NCBI GenBank assembly: GCA_028289375.1
Contig: JANQQK010000028.1
Span: forward strand, 1 to 64,000
Source: Phycisphaerae bacterium
Lineage (GTDB): Bacteria; Planctomycetota; Phycisphaerae; UBA1845
DNA: 64,000 nucleotides
Direction of reading: 5' to 3'
Shown here: positions 25,101 through 34,031 of the stretch, piece by piece
Layout: the number at the start of each line of letters is the position of its first letter
Position numbering within the stretch: the first letter of the stretch is position 1
Notes under the pieces: generated by a model
What the model was told of the DNA's origin: nothing
Database searches by the model: none
Seen by the model: the letters and a program-made list of their open reading frames with translations, nothing else
Made by a program: the position numbers and the translations under genes

Positions 25101-26246
25101 TTAGTCGCGAATCAGCACGGCGGCTTTGTCGGTTACGTGCTGCAAGCCTGTGGTGATGACGCGATCGCCGACTTCGAGTCCGCTGAGAACCTGGGCAAAC
25201 TGTGGTGATCCGAGAAGCGGGACCGTCTCGATGCGAACGAGTCGTGCGATCTCCTGGCCTGTCGATTCGTCGCGGTGAATCACGAAGCAATGGTCTGCGC
25301 CGTCCCGGATTTGGATCGCGAGTCTCGGCATGGCTGGTACCTGGGCGGAAGCTTCGTCGGGAACCGCCGTCAGGGTTGCCTCGGCGTAGAATCCGGGACG
25401 GAGGTGGCCATCCACATTGGCGATGGCGATTTCGACCTCAAACTTGCGGCTGTCGAGTGCTGCACTGGGGAATATGCGTAAGATTTTGCCATCAAACGAC
25501 TTGGTCGGCAGGGCTGGGACGTAGATTTCGGCGGGATCATTGGTGGCAAAAATGACGACTTCGCGATCATCGAGTTGGATGAGCAGTTTGAGCGTTCCGG
25601 TTTCGATGACCTCGACGATGGGCTGGCCAGCGTGGGCAAACTCGCCCTGTCGTCGGTAAATCCTGGATACAAATCCGTTCAGTGGAGACGTAACGTCCGT
25701 CTTGTCGAACAGGACGCGGGCTTCATGGTGCGCGGCCTCCGCTTCGCGTACCGACGCCAAAGCAACTTGATGCTCAGCCGAGAAACGGGTGAGTTCGAGC
25801 GGGTTTGCAGCTTCACCGAGGCGTTGAACGCGTTTGAGATTCTCTTCCGCGAGTGTGAGCTGGCTCTTTGCGCGATCGACGACGGCTTCGGAACCCTCGA
25901 CGCCGATGGCAGCGAGGCTACGGTCGATCTGAAACATGGGATGGCCCGAACTGACGGGGTCGGAAACCTCATGGAATTGCTGCTCGATGTATCCGGAGAC
26001 CTCAGGGGAGACGGTCCGGGTCTCGACCGGTGCGAGGAAGCCGTTGGTGCGAACGGTCAGGGATCGTGCCCGCCATTCAACCGACGCCACGCTCACGGAG
26101 ACGCCCATCGCGGGTTTGGGCGGGGCCATTGCGTTGGCTCGGATGTCGTCTGCATGCTTCTTTGTTGCGAGGGCGGCGGCGGTAAGGCCAACCGTTGCGA
26201 CAAGCACGATGATCGGGATGACGATTCTGGGGATGTTGTTCTTCAT
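25101..26246 (-). CDS. RND efflux periplasmic adaptor (membrane-fusion protein)
   Basis: 381 residues from ATG 26246 (MKNNIPRIVIPIIVLVATVG), with one N-terminal membrane helix. Then the barrel-sandwich half TNGFLAPVETRTVSPEVSGY, a short coiled-coil hairpin (AVVDRAKSQLTLAEENLKRV and SVREAEAAHHEARVLFDKTD), the second lipoyl-like half VTSPLNGFVSRIYRRQGEFA, the beta-barrel with LLIQLDDREVVIF, and the membrane-proximal domain ending GDRVITTGLQHVTDKAAVLI. Links the permease to an outer-membrane channel. First gene of the adaptor-permease operon; the hairpin is short, so a TolC partner must come from elsewhere. Confidence 0.92.
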   Translation of the reverse strand: MKNNIPRIVIPIIVLVATVGLTAAALATKKHADDIRANAMAPPKPAMGVSVSVASVEWRARSLTVRTNGFLAPVETRTVSPEVSGYIEQQFHEVSDPVSSGHPMFQIDRSLAAIGVEGSEAVVDRAKSQLTLAEENLKRVQRLGEAANPLELTRFSAEHQVALASVREAEAAHHEARVLFDKTDVTSPLNGFVSRIYRRQGEFAHAGQPIVEVIETGTLKLLIQLDDREVVIFATNDPAEIYVPALPTKSFDGKILRIFPSAALDSRKFEVEIAIANVDGHLRPGFYAEATLTAVPDEASAQVPAMPRLAIQIRDGADHCFVIHRDESTGQEIARLVRIETVPLLGSPQFAQVLSGLEVGDRVITTGLQHVTDKAAVLIRD

Positions 26247-26471
26247 GGCGGAGGCTGACGCGGGTTTTCCTTGGTACCCGACGATTGGTTGATTGTGACA
26301 TGACACTGGTGATGCATGGGGAGCGCGCACCATGCCACCCCATGGCGAGGTATTATGCGGCGGGCGAAAGGGTTCGTCGAGTGCCTTGAAGCGTCACTTT
26401 CTGTCGGATGCGGAGTGGCTGAGGGTAAATGGGGTGGTATTGGCGTGGCTTCGCGTCTGGCGTGGCCGATC

Positions 26472-26499
26472 TTGACAATGGAAGTGCAGCCCAGATAAT
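26472..26499 (+). promoter_or_regulatory. Strong sigma70-type promoter ahead of the KAS III gene
   Basis: TTGACA (26472-26477), 16-base spacer, GATAAT (26494-26499), about 80 bases before the KAS III start. This is the best -35/-10 pair seen in the window. The rest of the 334-base gap 26247-26580 must also hold the divergent promoter of the RND operon; no clear minus-strand pair was found there. Confidence 0.6.
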
Positions 26500-26580
26500 T
26501 TTGGGTTTGCCATTCCACGGCATGTCCCTCGGCGCGGTGACGGTCGTGGAAATGGGTTGTTCCCATTGAGGAGTTCATCC

Positions 26581-27597
26581 TTGGGTGCCAAAGCACAGAT
26601 TGTTGGCGTAGGTCATCACTTGCCCGAAACCGTCGTGACCTCGGCTGAGGTCGAGGAGCGGGTCTACGAGCGTGCGCATTTCCAGATTCCGCGCGGATTG
26701 GTGGCCAAGCTCACGGGTATTCGGGAACGACGCTATCGTTCTGAAGATGAGCAATGCTCCGATCTGGCGGCGAAGGCGTCTCGACATGCGCTGGAACGTG
26801 CGGAAATCGATCCGGCGGAGATCGATCTATTAATCTTTGCGTCATGTACGCAGGATCTGGCAGAACCCGCGACGGCGAACATTTTGCAGGAGAAGCTCGG
26901 GGCCAATCGTTCGCAGGTGTTCGACATCAAGAATGCGTGCAACAGCTTTTTGAATGGTCTCGATGTTGCCGAGTCGCTGATCAGTACGGGAAAAGCCAAG
27001 ACGGCGCTGGTCGCGGTCGGCGAAACGCTTTCGCTGGCGATCGACTGGAACATAGATTCGGCGGATCGGTTGCGAACCGGCATGGCGGGTTTGACGCTTG
27101 GAGACGCCGGGGCGGCAGCGGTCTTGAAGTCATCGCCCAATGGTAATGGCCGCGGGATCCTGAAAGGTGTTTTCAAGACATACGGGGATCAGTGGCGTCT
27201 TGCGACGGTTCTCGGCGGGGGCAGTCTTTACAAGTCGAGCGAGGAGCATTCTTACTTCGTCGGACACAGCCACAGTCTGCGTCAGCAGGCGCTCAAGCAT
27301 ATTCCGGGCATGGTGGATCAGGTGTTGGAAGATGCGGGTTGGACGCGCGACGAGGTGGACGTTGTCACGTGCCACCAGGTATCGATGGATCTCGTGAATG
27401 CGATCGCCAAGCGGTGTGACATTCCGATTGAGAAGTGCATGATTTCGATTCGCGATTGCGGCAATACCGCGGCTGCGAGTATCCCAATCGGTCTCTCGCG
27501 TGCGTGGGACGAGGGTCGGTTGAAACCGGGTGCGAAGATTCTGCTCGTCGGCGCGGCTGCCGGATTCAGTGTTGGCGTCGTGCCGTTGGTTTGGTAA
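26581..27597 (+). CDS. 3-oxoacyl-ACP synthase III-like condensing enzyme (FabH/OleA-type thiolase fold)
   Basis: 338 residues from TTG 26581, chosen because GAGGAG (26568-26573) lies seven bases upstream. The catalytic triad is complete: Cys120 in DIKNACNSFLNGLDV, His265 in VVTCHQVSMDL, Asn295 in RDCGNTAAASIPIG. The closing glycine loop is VGAAAGFSVGVVPLVW. FabH starts fatty-acid chains from acyl-CoA and malonyl-ACP; relatives in secondary metabolism (OleA, tetronate KAS III) join or transfer other acyl groups. A housekeeping FabH would sit with fabD/fabG/acpP, which are absent. Instead it heads a block with SDRs, E1/E2 and a carrier/PPTase fusion, which points to specialised acyl chemistry. 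Confidence 0.88.
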   Translation: MGAKAQIVGVGHHLPETVVTSAEVEERVYERAHFQIPRGLVAKLTGIRERRYRSEDEQCSDLAAKASRHALERAEIDPAEIDLLIFASCTQDLAEPATANILQEKLGANRSQVFDIKNACNSFLNGLDVAESLISTGKAKTALVAVGETLSLAIDWNIDSADRLRTGMAGLTLGDAGAAAVLKSSPNGNGRGILKGVFKTYGDQWRLATVLGGGSLYKSSEEHSYFVGHSHSLRQQALKHIPGMVDQVLEDAGWTRDEVDVVTCHQVSMDLVNAIAKRCDIPIEKCMISIRDCGNTAAASIPIGLSRAWDEGRLKPGAKILLVGAAAGFSVGVVPLVW

Positions 27598-27670
27598 GGA
27601 TCGCCGTTGCCGGATTGTCCCCATTTCGCTTCCAATTCTGATTGTTTCCAAATGATGAGGTAATTGGCTC

Positions 27671-28693
27671 GTGCCGACCCTGGTGACCGGTGCAACAGGA
27701 TTCGTCGGTGTGAACCTGGTTCGTGCGCTCACCGCTCAGGGCGAGAAGGTGCGGGCGCTGGTGCGCTCGTCGTCACCGCGTTCGGCGTTGGATGGACTCG
27801 ACGTCGAGTTCGCGGTCGGGGATGTGACGGACGCGGAATCGGTCCGAGCTGCAATGGAGGGTTGTGACCGCGTATATCACCTGGCTGGCTGGGTGCAAAT
27901 TACGCCATGGGATGCCCTGGGTGCGCGGCGGATCAACGTCGTGGGGGTCGAGAACGTATGCCGGGCGTGCGTGACCTGTCGGGTTGAGCGGTTGGTGCAC
28001 GTCAGTTCGATCGCTGCGGTCGGACATGGCCCAATGGATGCACCGGTTGATGAGACAGCCGAGTGGAATTTTCAGTCGCTACGGGCACCCTATTACGATA
28101 CAAAACGTGATGGGGAACTGGTTGTACGTCGGTATGTGGATGACGGGCTTGATGCGGTGATCGTCAATCCGGGATACGTCGTTGGACCTTATGACATCAA
28201 GCCAACAAGTGGGCGGGTGATTCTGCGCGTGGCCACTCGGCGGATGCCCGGCGTGCCTTCGCGGGGGGGAATTGCATTTGTCGATGTTCGGCAGGTGGTC
28301 GAGGGGATGCAGGCAGGAATGGCGCGGGGCGAGACCGGTCAGCGCTATCTTCTGGTCGGGGAGAACATCTCATACGCCGATTTCGTGGCCCGGGTCGCAC
28401 GCATCACGGGTGTGCGAGCGCCGTCGGTGCGTTGGCCTTTCTGGTCACTTTGGCCTGCCGCGGCGATCTGCGATGTGGTGGCACGCTGGAAACCTGAGAA
28501 ATTCACGGACGTCAACACGGCCATCCTGCGGACGAGCTTTTGCGATCAGTACCTGGACGGGTCGAAGGCACATCGCGAGTTGGGGATTGCGCATTGGCCG
28601 ATCGACCGGGCCGTGAGTGACGCGTTCGAGTGGTTTCAGGAAGTCGGGTACGTGCGTCGCGTGGGTGGTGGTTGGTCTAGCGACGTGCTTTGA
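27671..28693 (+). CDS. Extended SDR, NAD-dependent epimerase/reductase (HpnA/OleD-like)
   Basis: 340 residues from GTG 27671, preceded by GAGG. Rossmann motif TLVTGATGFVGVNLVRAL; DRVYHLAGWVQI; LVHVSSIAAVG; the catalytic Tyr-x-x-x-Lys is YYDTKRDGE, with the Tyr/Lys of the extended SDR family; then VIVNPGYVVGPYDIKPTSGR. It resembles hopanoid-associated HpnA, dihydroflavonol reductase and OleD, all reducing ketones or epimerising sugars. Lying 73 bases after a KAS III gene, an OleA-OleD-like pairing (condensation then ketone reduction) is one reading. No OleB or OleC is present, so the classical olefin pathway is not supported. Confidence 0.8.
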   Translation: MPTLVTGATGFVGVNLVRALTAQGEKVRALVRSSSPRSALDGLDVEFAVGDVTDAESVRAAMEGCDRVYHLAGWVQITPWDALGARRINVVGVENVCRACVTCRVERLVHVSSIAAVGHGPMDAPVDETAEWNFQSLRAPYYDTKRDGELVVRRYVDDGLDAVIVNPGYVVGPYDIKPTSGRVILRVATRRMPGVPSRGGIAFVDVRQVVEGMQAGMARGETGQRYLLVGENISYADFVARVARITGVRAPSVRWPFWSLWPAAAICDVVARWKPEKFTDVNTAILRTSFCDQYLDGSKAHRELGIAHWPIDRAVSDAFEWFQEVGYVRRVGGGWSSDVL

Positions 28694-28969
28694 TCGACGG
28701 ATTGCAGCAGGCGATCACTGTCGAGCGTTCTGCGGTTCTTCCATTTCAAGTTTCTTGGTCCAGTCTTTGCGTTCCTAGACGCACATTCGTTGCCGACGTC
28801 GCTGATGTCGCATGGCGAGTGTTGCGTTCCTGCGGTCAGAATCTGTCACCCTGAAATCAGCTTGGGACCCGTGCTTCGGGTTCAATGGCGTTGCACGGTG
28901 TGCTAGGGCGTTGTCATGCGCGGCATGGGTTGCTGCGGTTGATGTGGTTGATGCCTTGGGAGCACGGGT

Positions 28970-29608
28970 GTGCGGGTGGTGGTGGTCAGCGAGCGCAATC
29001 TGTTGCAGCATGGTCTGGTTGCGCGTTTGAACAGCCTGTTGGGGGTTCGCGCTGTGGGATGCGATGCGCAGCGTGGCCGCCTCAAGCGGGTCGTCAGCGA
29101 TGAGGATGTAGGCTGGTTCGTGGTCGATGCGGATCTTTTTTGCTACGACCCATTTGGGTTGTTGGTGGATGTACGCGTGCGGTGGCCTTCGGCGCGTCGA
29201 TTGCTGCTGCTGGGCACGCTCCGTGATGTCGCCATCGAGCGGGGCATGGCGTTGGGCGTGGAGGCGATGATGACCGTCGGCGGGACGATGGCTGTTCTGG
29301 AGGAATTGCTCCATTTATCGCCGGGGAGGCGGTTCTATTCGGAGGTCATTGCGTCTCGTGGGCATGATGCCGACGGGCTGAGGCGGCAGCCCGTAAAGCG
29401 GTGCCGCACGGTCCCGCTGACGCTGCGGGAGTGTGAAGTCCTGCATTATTTGGCCACGGGGCGTACGGTACGCGAGACGGCGGAACTGACCGGATTGAGT
29501 TCTCGAACGATCGACAACCACAAATCGCGTATGTCTCGACGGCTTGGGGTGCGGGGGCAGGCCGAGTTGACCGATTACGCTGTTCGTCACGGGGTTATTC
29601 CGATCTGA
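28970..29608 (+). CDS. Orphan LuxR-family response-regulator-like protein
   Basis: 212 residues from GTG 28970, with GGGAG six bases upstream. The N-terminal 125 residues form a receiver-like domain (MRVVVVSERNLLQHGLVARL, then a candidate acceptor Asp in WFVVDADLFCYDPFG). The usual acidic pair near the start is replaced by Ser-Glu, so phosphorylation is doubtful. The C-terminal helix-turn-helix is clear: PLTLRECEVLHYLATGRTVR, ETAELTGLSSRTIDNHKSRM. No histidine kinase is nearby. It sits 210 bases before the promoter of the long biosynthetic operon and is the natural candidate to control it (inference from position). Confidence 0.75.
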   Translation: MRVVVVSERNLLQHGLVARLNSLLGVRAVGCDAQRGRLKRVVSDEDVGWFVVDADLFCYDPFGLLVDVRVRWPSARRLLLLGTLRDVAIERGMALGVEAMMTVGGTMAVLEELLHLSPGRRFYSEVIASRGHDADGLRRQPVKRCRTVPLTLRECEVLHYLATGRTVRETAELTGLSSRTIDNHKSRMSRRLGVRGQAELTDYAVRHGVIPI

Positions 29609-29740
29609 ATCATCGGCCGGGCTGCGCGCGGTGGTGCGTGGCGTGAATTCTGTTATCGGCGGGTCGTGTCGTGGACCGTTCGGTGTGACTGAGGGGATTC
29701 CGTCTGCGCGATTTGAAGCCGAGATGGCCGTGACTCGATA

Positions 29741-29767
29741 TTGAACGTGTGGGTACGTGTGTATAAT
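29741..29767 (+). promoter_or_regulatory. Promoter of the long glycosyltransferase-to-methyltransferase operon
   Basis: TTGAAC (29741-29746), 15-base spacer, perfect TATAAT (29762-29767), then 53 bases to the GT2 start. The short spacer often goes with activator dependence, which would fit the LuxR-type gene just upstream. Confidence 0.55.
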
Positions 29768-29820
29768 ACGGTGGGTTATCGGGCACGGGGATTGGCCCGT
29801 GTCAGCACTTCGAGGCGTTC

Positions 29821-30885
29821 ATGACTGAAGTTGCAGACATTCCAACGGTTTCGAGCATGGCCGTGGCGCGTTCGCCGCACGGTGGCGCGGTGGATGTATC
29901 CGTTGTCATTCCGCTTCTCAACGAAGAGGAGAACGCTGCGCTGGTATATCAGGAGCTGGCGGATGTGATGGGTGCCGGCCCCTTGTCGTGCGAGTTTGTG
30001 TTCGTTGATGACGGTAGCAAGGATCGCACTTGGGAAAAGCTCACGGAGGCAGCGGGGGATGACCCGCGTTGTGTGCTGATTCGCCTGACGCGACGATTTG
30101 GGCAGACGGCTGCCCTAGCGGCCGGTTTCGCACATGCGCGGGGCAACGTGATTGTTCCGATGGACGGGGATCTGCAGAACGATCCTCGGGACATCTCTCG
30201 TGTTGTCGCCAAGCTGGACGATCCGCCCGGATTCGACGTCGTGAGCGGATGGCGGAAGAATCGGCAGGACAAGATGTGGAGCCGGCGGATGCCGAGCGTG
30301 TTGGCGAACAAGCTGATCCGCTGGGTGACGGGTGTGCCGCTGAACGATTTGGGTTGCAGCCTGAAGGCGTATCGGCGTGAGGCGTTGGAGGATGTGTCGC
30401 TGTACGGCGAGATGCACCGATTTCTGCCGATCATCACGAAGTGGCGGGGGGCGCGGATCACCGAAATGGAGGTGAATCACCGCGCGCGCATGCATGGCCA
30501 AACCAAGTACGATCTTCGTCGAACGATCAAGGTGATGCTTGACCTGATCACGGTGAAGTTTCTGGGGGATTACCTGACCAAGCCGATCTACTTTTTCGGC
30601 AAGGCGTCGCTCTTGAGCATGACTGGGTCGGGATTGGCGTTGGGGATTGCGCTTGTTCAGAAATTCGGTTATCTGACCAACGGTCCGATCAACCTGAATC
30701 GCAACGTACTGGTGCTGCTGAGCGTGATGCTGTTTCTGATGGCGGTGCTGTTCATCATGATGGGGGTGATCAGCGAGCTTCTGGTGCGCATCTACCATGA
30801 AAGTCAAGGACGCCGGACATTCAAGGTACGGACGCTACTGCAGGGTGGGGATGAGATCGACGTTTCGTCGCCCGCTCGGGGGTGA
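29821..30885 (+). CDS. GT2 glycosyltransferase, polyisoprenyl-phosphate type (DPM1/GtrB/ArnC-like)
   Basis: 354 residues. GT-A domain: DVSVVIPLLNEEENAALVYQ, SCEFVFVDDGSKDRTWEKL, RFGQTAALAAGFAHARGNVI and VPMDGDLQNDPRDI (DxD-like acidic cluster), the set typical of polyprenyl-phosphate hexose synthases. LNDLGCSLKAYRREAL and HRARMHGQTKYDLRRTIKVM follow. Two C-terminal membrane helices (TGSGLALGIALVQKFG region and VLVLLSVMLFLMAVLFIMMG) as in GtrB/ArnC. Probably transfers a sugar from a nucleotide donor to undecaprenyl phosphate at the inner membrane. First gene of the tight operon; GT4 follows three bases later. Confidence 0.9.
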   Translation: MTEVADIPTVSSMAVARSPHGGAVDVSVVIPLLNEEENAALVYQELADVMGAGPLSCEFVFVDDGSKDRTWEKLTEAAGDDPRCVLIRLTRRFGQTAALAAGFAHARGNVIVPMDGDLQNDPRDISRVVAKLDDPPGFDVVSGWRKNRQDKMWSRRMPSVLANKLIRWVTGVPLNDLGCSLKAYRREALEDVSLYGEMHRFLPIITKWRGARITEMEVNHRARMHGQTKYDLRRTIKVMLDLITVKFLGDYLTKPIYFFGKASLLSMTGSGLALGIALVQKFGYLTNGPINLNRNVLVLLSVMLFLMAVLFIMMGVISELLVRIYHESQGRRTFKVRTLLQGGDEIDVSSPARG

Positions 30886-30888
30886 TCG

Positions 30889-32118
30889 GTGGGATTGGAG
30901 GCCATGTCAACGCCACGTGGGGGGATTCACATTCTGATGGCGGCACCGCAGCCGATCTTTGAGCCGCGGGGTACGCCATTTTCCGTTGTTTATCGCATTC
31001 GGGCGTTGTGCAAGGCCGGTCATCGCGTTGATCTGGTGACGTATCCTTACGGGCGTGACCCGCAGATAGCCGGTCTGCGCATGATGCGTGTGCCGAAGCT
31101 TCCCGGTGTGTCGGGGGTAAAGATTGGGCCTTCGGTGCCGAAGTTGTTCCTCGACGCGATGATGGCCATTTGGTTGTTGGTCGCGTTGTGTCGTCGTCGG
31201 TATGACTGCATCTGGTCGCATGAGGAGATGGGGCTGTTTTGCGGGGTTGTGTCGCGCGTGCTTGGGATACCGCATGTGTATGACATGCACTCGGACCTGG
31301 GTCAGCAGATCACGAATTTCAAGAAATACAATCTCAAGCCGATCGTGGGTGTTTTTCGGGCGTGGGAGCAGTTGACGCTTCGCATGAGCGACGTCGTGCT
31401 GACGATCTGTGATGATCTGCTGGACACGGTGCGGCGTGTGACGCCGGGCAAGCGTGTGATGTTGGCGGAGAATTACTGCACAGAAGTGGATTTTCTGGAC
31501 GACGCGGTACCCAGCGTGGAGGCGTTGCGAAAGAAGCACGACGTGGAAGAGGCGTTGGTGGCGTTGTACATCGGATCGCTCGAATCTTACCAGGGGATTG
31601 AGATTCTGACGGGAGCGGCGCAGGAACTGCTGACGCGGATGAACGGTGATGGGCCTGGCTGGAAGATGCTGATCGTCGGGGGACGCGCAGCGCAGGTCGA
31701 GGGTTTGCGGGCGGAGGTCTCGCGACTTGGGTTGGAGAAAGTGGTGGAGGTTGTCGGATCGGTTTCGCCGCCGGTTGTGGATGCGTATGTGCGGATGTGC
31801 GATGTGCTGCTGTCGGCGCGGAGCAAGGGGACAAATGTGCCGCTGAAGCTGTACAGCTACATGAAGAGCGGCAAGCCCATTCTGGCAACAAATATTTACA
31901 GCCATACGCAGTTGCTGAGCGAGACGAACTCCGTGTTGGCTGAACCGGTTGGTGCGGCGTTCGGGGATGGACTTCGCCGGTTGCTGACCGATGCCGGGTT
32001 GCGCGCACGTGTGGCTGGACAGGCGGCGCGCGAGGCGGAAGCGTTTTCGAACGAGGTATTCGAGCGGAACATCGCGACGGCGGTTGACTGGGTGATGTCG
32101 CGTCCGGGAGCGGCGTGA
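30889..32118 (+). CDS. GT4-family glycosyltransferase
   Basis: 409 residues from GTG 30889; ATG 30904 is also possible but a GGAGG lies too close to it. GT-B fold. N-domain opening ILMAAPQPIFEPRGTPFSVV and a donor-side segment with VALYIGSLESYQGIEILTGA, WKMLIVGGRAAQ, VVEVVGSVSPPVVDAYVRMC and VLLSARSKGTNVPLKLYSYM, where the conserved E/G block of GT4 enzymes is KGTNVPLK rather than EGxP. Cytoplasmic, acting on a lipid- or acyl-linked acceptor. Its stop overlaps the start of the amidotransferase gene, indicating translational coupling. Confidence 0.88.
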   Translation: MGLEAMSTPRGGIHILMAAPQPIFEPRGTPFSVVYRIRALCKAGHRVDLVTYPYGRDPQIAGLRMMRVPKLPGVSGVKIGPSVPKLFLDAMMAIWLLVALCRRRYDCIWSHEEMGLFCGVVSRVLGIPHVYDMHSDLGQQITNFKKYNLKPIVGVFRAWEQLTLRMSDVVLTICDDLLDTVRRVTPGKRVMLAENYCTEVDFLDDAVPSVEALRKKHDVEEALVALYIGSLESYQGIEILTGAAQELLTRMNGDGPGWKMLIVGGRAAQVEGLRAEVSRLGLEKVVEVVGSVSPPVVDAYVRMCDVLLSARSKGTNVPLKLYSYMKSGKPILATNIYSHTQLLSETNSVLAEPVGAAFGDGLRRLLTDAGLRARVAGQAAREAEAFSNEVFERNIATAVDWVMSRPGAA

Positions 32119-34031
32119 TGTGCGGAATTGCCGGGTGTTTTGATCGAGGCGGCGGCGTGCTTCGTGATGCGTCGGCTGCGGTCGCGGCGATGGGGCATCG
32201 CGGGCCTGACGAGACCGGGTTCTGGTCGGGCGATGACGTCCGCCTCGGAATGTGCCGATTGGCGATCATCGCGCCGGACGGGAATCATCAACCTGCGTCA
32301 AACGAGGACGGTCGGGTACGGGCGGTCTTCAACGGTCAAATCTACAACCATCCCGAATTGAAGAAAGAGCTTGAAGCGGCCGGGCATCGGTTCCATTCCG
32401 AAGGTGATTCGGAAGTGATCGTGCATGCCTACGAAGAATGGGGGTTGGGCTTCCTTGAACGCGTGAACGGGATGTTCGCGATCGCGATTTACGATGGTCG
32501 CGAGAAGGCGACGTTGGTGCTCGCCCGGGATCGGATCGGGATCAAGCCGTTGTACTATTGGCTTGACGGTGGTCAGGTGGTATTCGGATCGGAAGTCAAG
32601 GCGGTGCTGCCGTTTCTGGATCGGGTGCCGGGCGTGGATGGGGCTGGGATGCTGTCGCTGCTGACCTTTGAGTACATTCACGCGCCCAACACGCTGTTTG
32701 ACGGGATTCGCAAGTTGGAACCGGGGCATGTCATGCGCGTGACGGCGGATGCCGTGGAAGTGAAACGCTATTGGCAATTGCCACGGCAGACGCAGGCCAT
32801 GACGGAATCGACGGCGATCGCGTCGTTGCGACGGGAGTTGGCGGATGCGGTGGCAGCGCGGATGGTCAGTGATGTTCCACTTGGGGCGTTTCTAAGCGGT
32901 GGGGTTGATTCGAGCATTGTTGTGGCGTTGATGTCCAAATTCAGCGATCGGCCTGTGGATACGTTTTCGGTCGGGTTTGAGGATGTGACGTACAACGAGA
33001 CGGGTTTCGCGCGTATGTTGGCGGAGATGCACGGGACGCGGCATCACGAGATCATGCTGAAGGTGGACTGGGATGAGTTCATGAGGCCCGTGGAGTTGAT
33101 GCTGGATGATCCGATTGGTGATTTCTCGGTTTTTTCGACGTATCTGGTCAGTCGGGCAGCGCGCGAGCATGTGACCGTGGCGCTCAGCGGTGACGGTGGT
33201 GATGAGCTGTTCGGTGGGTATGACACGTATCTGGCAGACAAGATCGCGCGGTACTACGGGGTGCTGGGGACGGCGGTGACGAAGCGGCTGGTGCCGCAGA
33301 TGATGTCGTGGTTGCGGCCGTCGCCGTTGAAGAAGGGGCTGGTAAATCGGGCAAAGGTGTTTTCTGCCGGCGCATCGCGTGATGCGGCACTGGGGCACGT
33401 ACGCTGGATGATGTTCGCTGATGAGCAGATACGTGCCGGATTGTTATCAGATGCATTCGCCGAGACGTTGAACGGTTGCGATCCGGCTGATCATGTGCGG
33501 AGCATTGCCGCGGATTGCGGATTTGATGATCCGATGGCGCGCGACATGTACGTCGATGCGTCGTTCTACTTGCCGGAAAATATTCTGCACAAATTGGACC
33601 GAACGAGCATGGCGACCTCGCTGGAAGCACGCGTGCCGATGCTGGACCATCGCGTGGTTGAACTGGCGTTGACGATGCCGGCACAGTTTCGCATTCGACG
33701 ATTTGCGCGGAAGGACATTCTCAAACGGGCATTCGCGGATCTGCTGCCGCCGGCGATTCTGAAGCGCGGGAAGGAGGGATTCAGCACGCCGATGAAGCAC
33801 TGGTTGCGCGGGCCGCTGCGCGACATGATGGGGGATGTGTTGTCGGCCGATCGGCTGCGGCGGGATGGCTTTTTCAATGCGGAGACGGTGGAGGAGATGA
33901 TGCGGGCGCACTGGGCAGAGGAGGCGAACCATGCGCACGTGCTCTGGTCGATGATGTTGTTCTGCATGTGGCATGAGCGGTACCAGTCGTCGGCTCGCGT
34001 GGGGCGGGCAATGGAGGCTGTGGGCGCATGA
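32118..34031 (+). CDS. AsnB-type glutamine-dependent amidotransferase (asparagine synthase family)
   Basis: 637 residues from ATG 32118. This start must be used because the next codon is the N-terminal nucleophile Cys (MCGIAGCFDRGG). Class II glutaminase domain: RHGPDETG-equivalent MGHRGPDETGFW, FNGQIYNHPELKKEL, GDSEVIVHAYEEWG. Synthetase domain: FLSGGVDSSIVVALMSK (PP-loop) and ALSGDGGDELFGGYDTY. In exopolysaccharide and PEP-CTERM (exosortase A) clusters, members of this family serve as amidotransferases on sugars or uronic acids rather than making asparagine; elsewhere they form amides or lactams. The operon context argues for such a specialised role. Four-base overlap with the next gene. 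Confidence 0.92.
   Translation: MCGIAGCFDRGGGVLRDASAAVAAMGHRGPDETGFWSGDDVRLGMCRLAIIAPDGNHQPASNEDGRVRAVFNGQIYNHPELKKELEAAGHRFHSEGDSEVIVHAYEEWGLGFLERVNGMFAIAIYDGREKATLVLARDRIGIKPLYYWLDGGQVVFGSEVKAVLPFLDRVPGVDGAGMLSLLTFEYIHAPNTLFDGIRKLEPGHVMRVTADAVEVKRYWQLPRQTQAMTESTAIASLRRELADAVAARMVSDVPLGAFLSGGVDSSIVVALMSKFSDRPVDTFSVGFEDVTYNETGFARMLAEMHGTRHHEIMLKVDWDEFMRPVELMLDDPIGDFSVFSTYLVSRAAREHVTVALSGDGGDELFGGYDTYLADKIARYYGVLGTAVTKRLVPQMMSWLRPSPLKKGLVNRAKVFSAGASRDAALGHVRWMMFADEQIRAGLLSDAFAETLNGCDPADHVRSIAADCGFDDPMARDMYVDASFYLPENILHKLDRTSMATSLEARVPMLDHRVVELALTMPAQFRIRRFARKDILKRAFADLLPPAILKRGKEGFSTPMKHWLRGPLRDMMGDVLSADRLRRDGFFNAETVEEMMRAHWAEEANHAHVLWSMMLFCMWHERYQSSARVGRAMEAVGA

Noticed and set aside
26581..28693. 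OleABCD olefin hydrocarbon pathway from the KAS III-SDR pair
   Set aside because: No OleB hydrolase or OleC synthetase gene follows; the neighbouring genes point to glycan and acyl chemistry.
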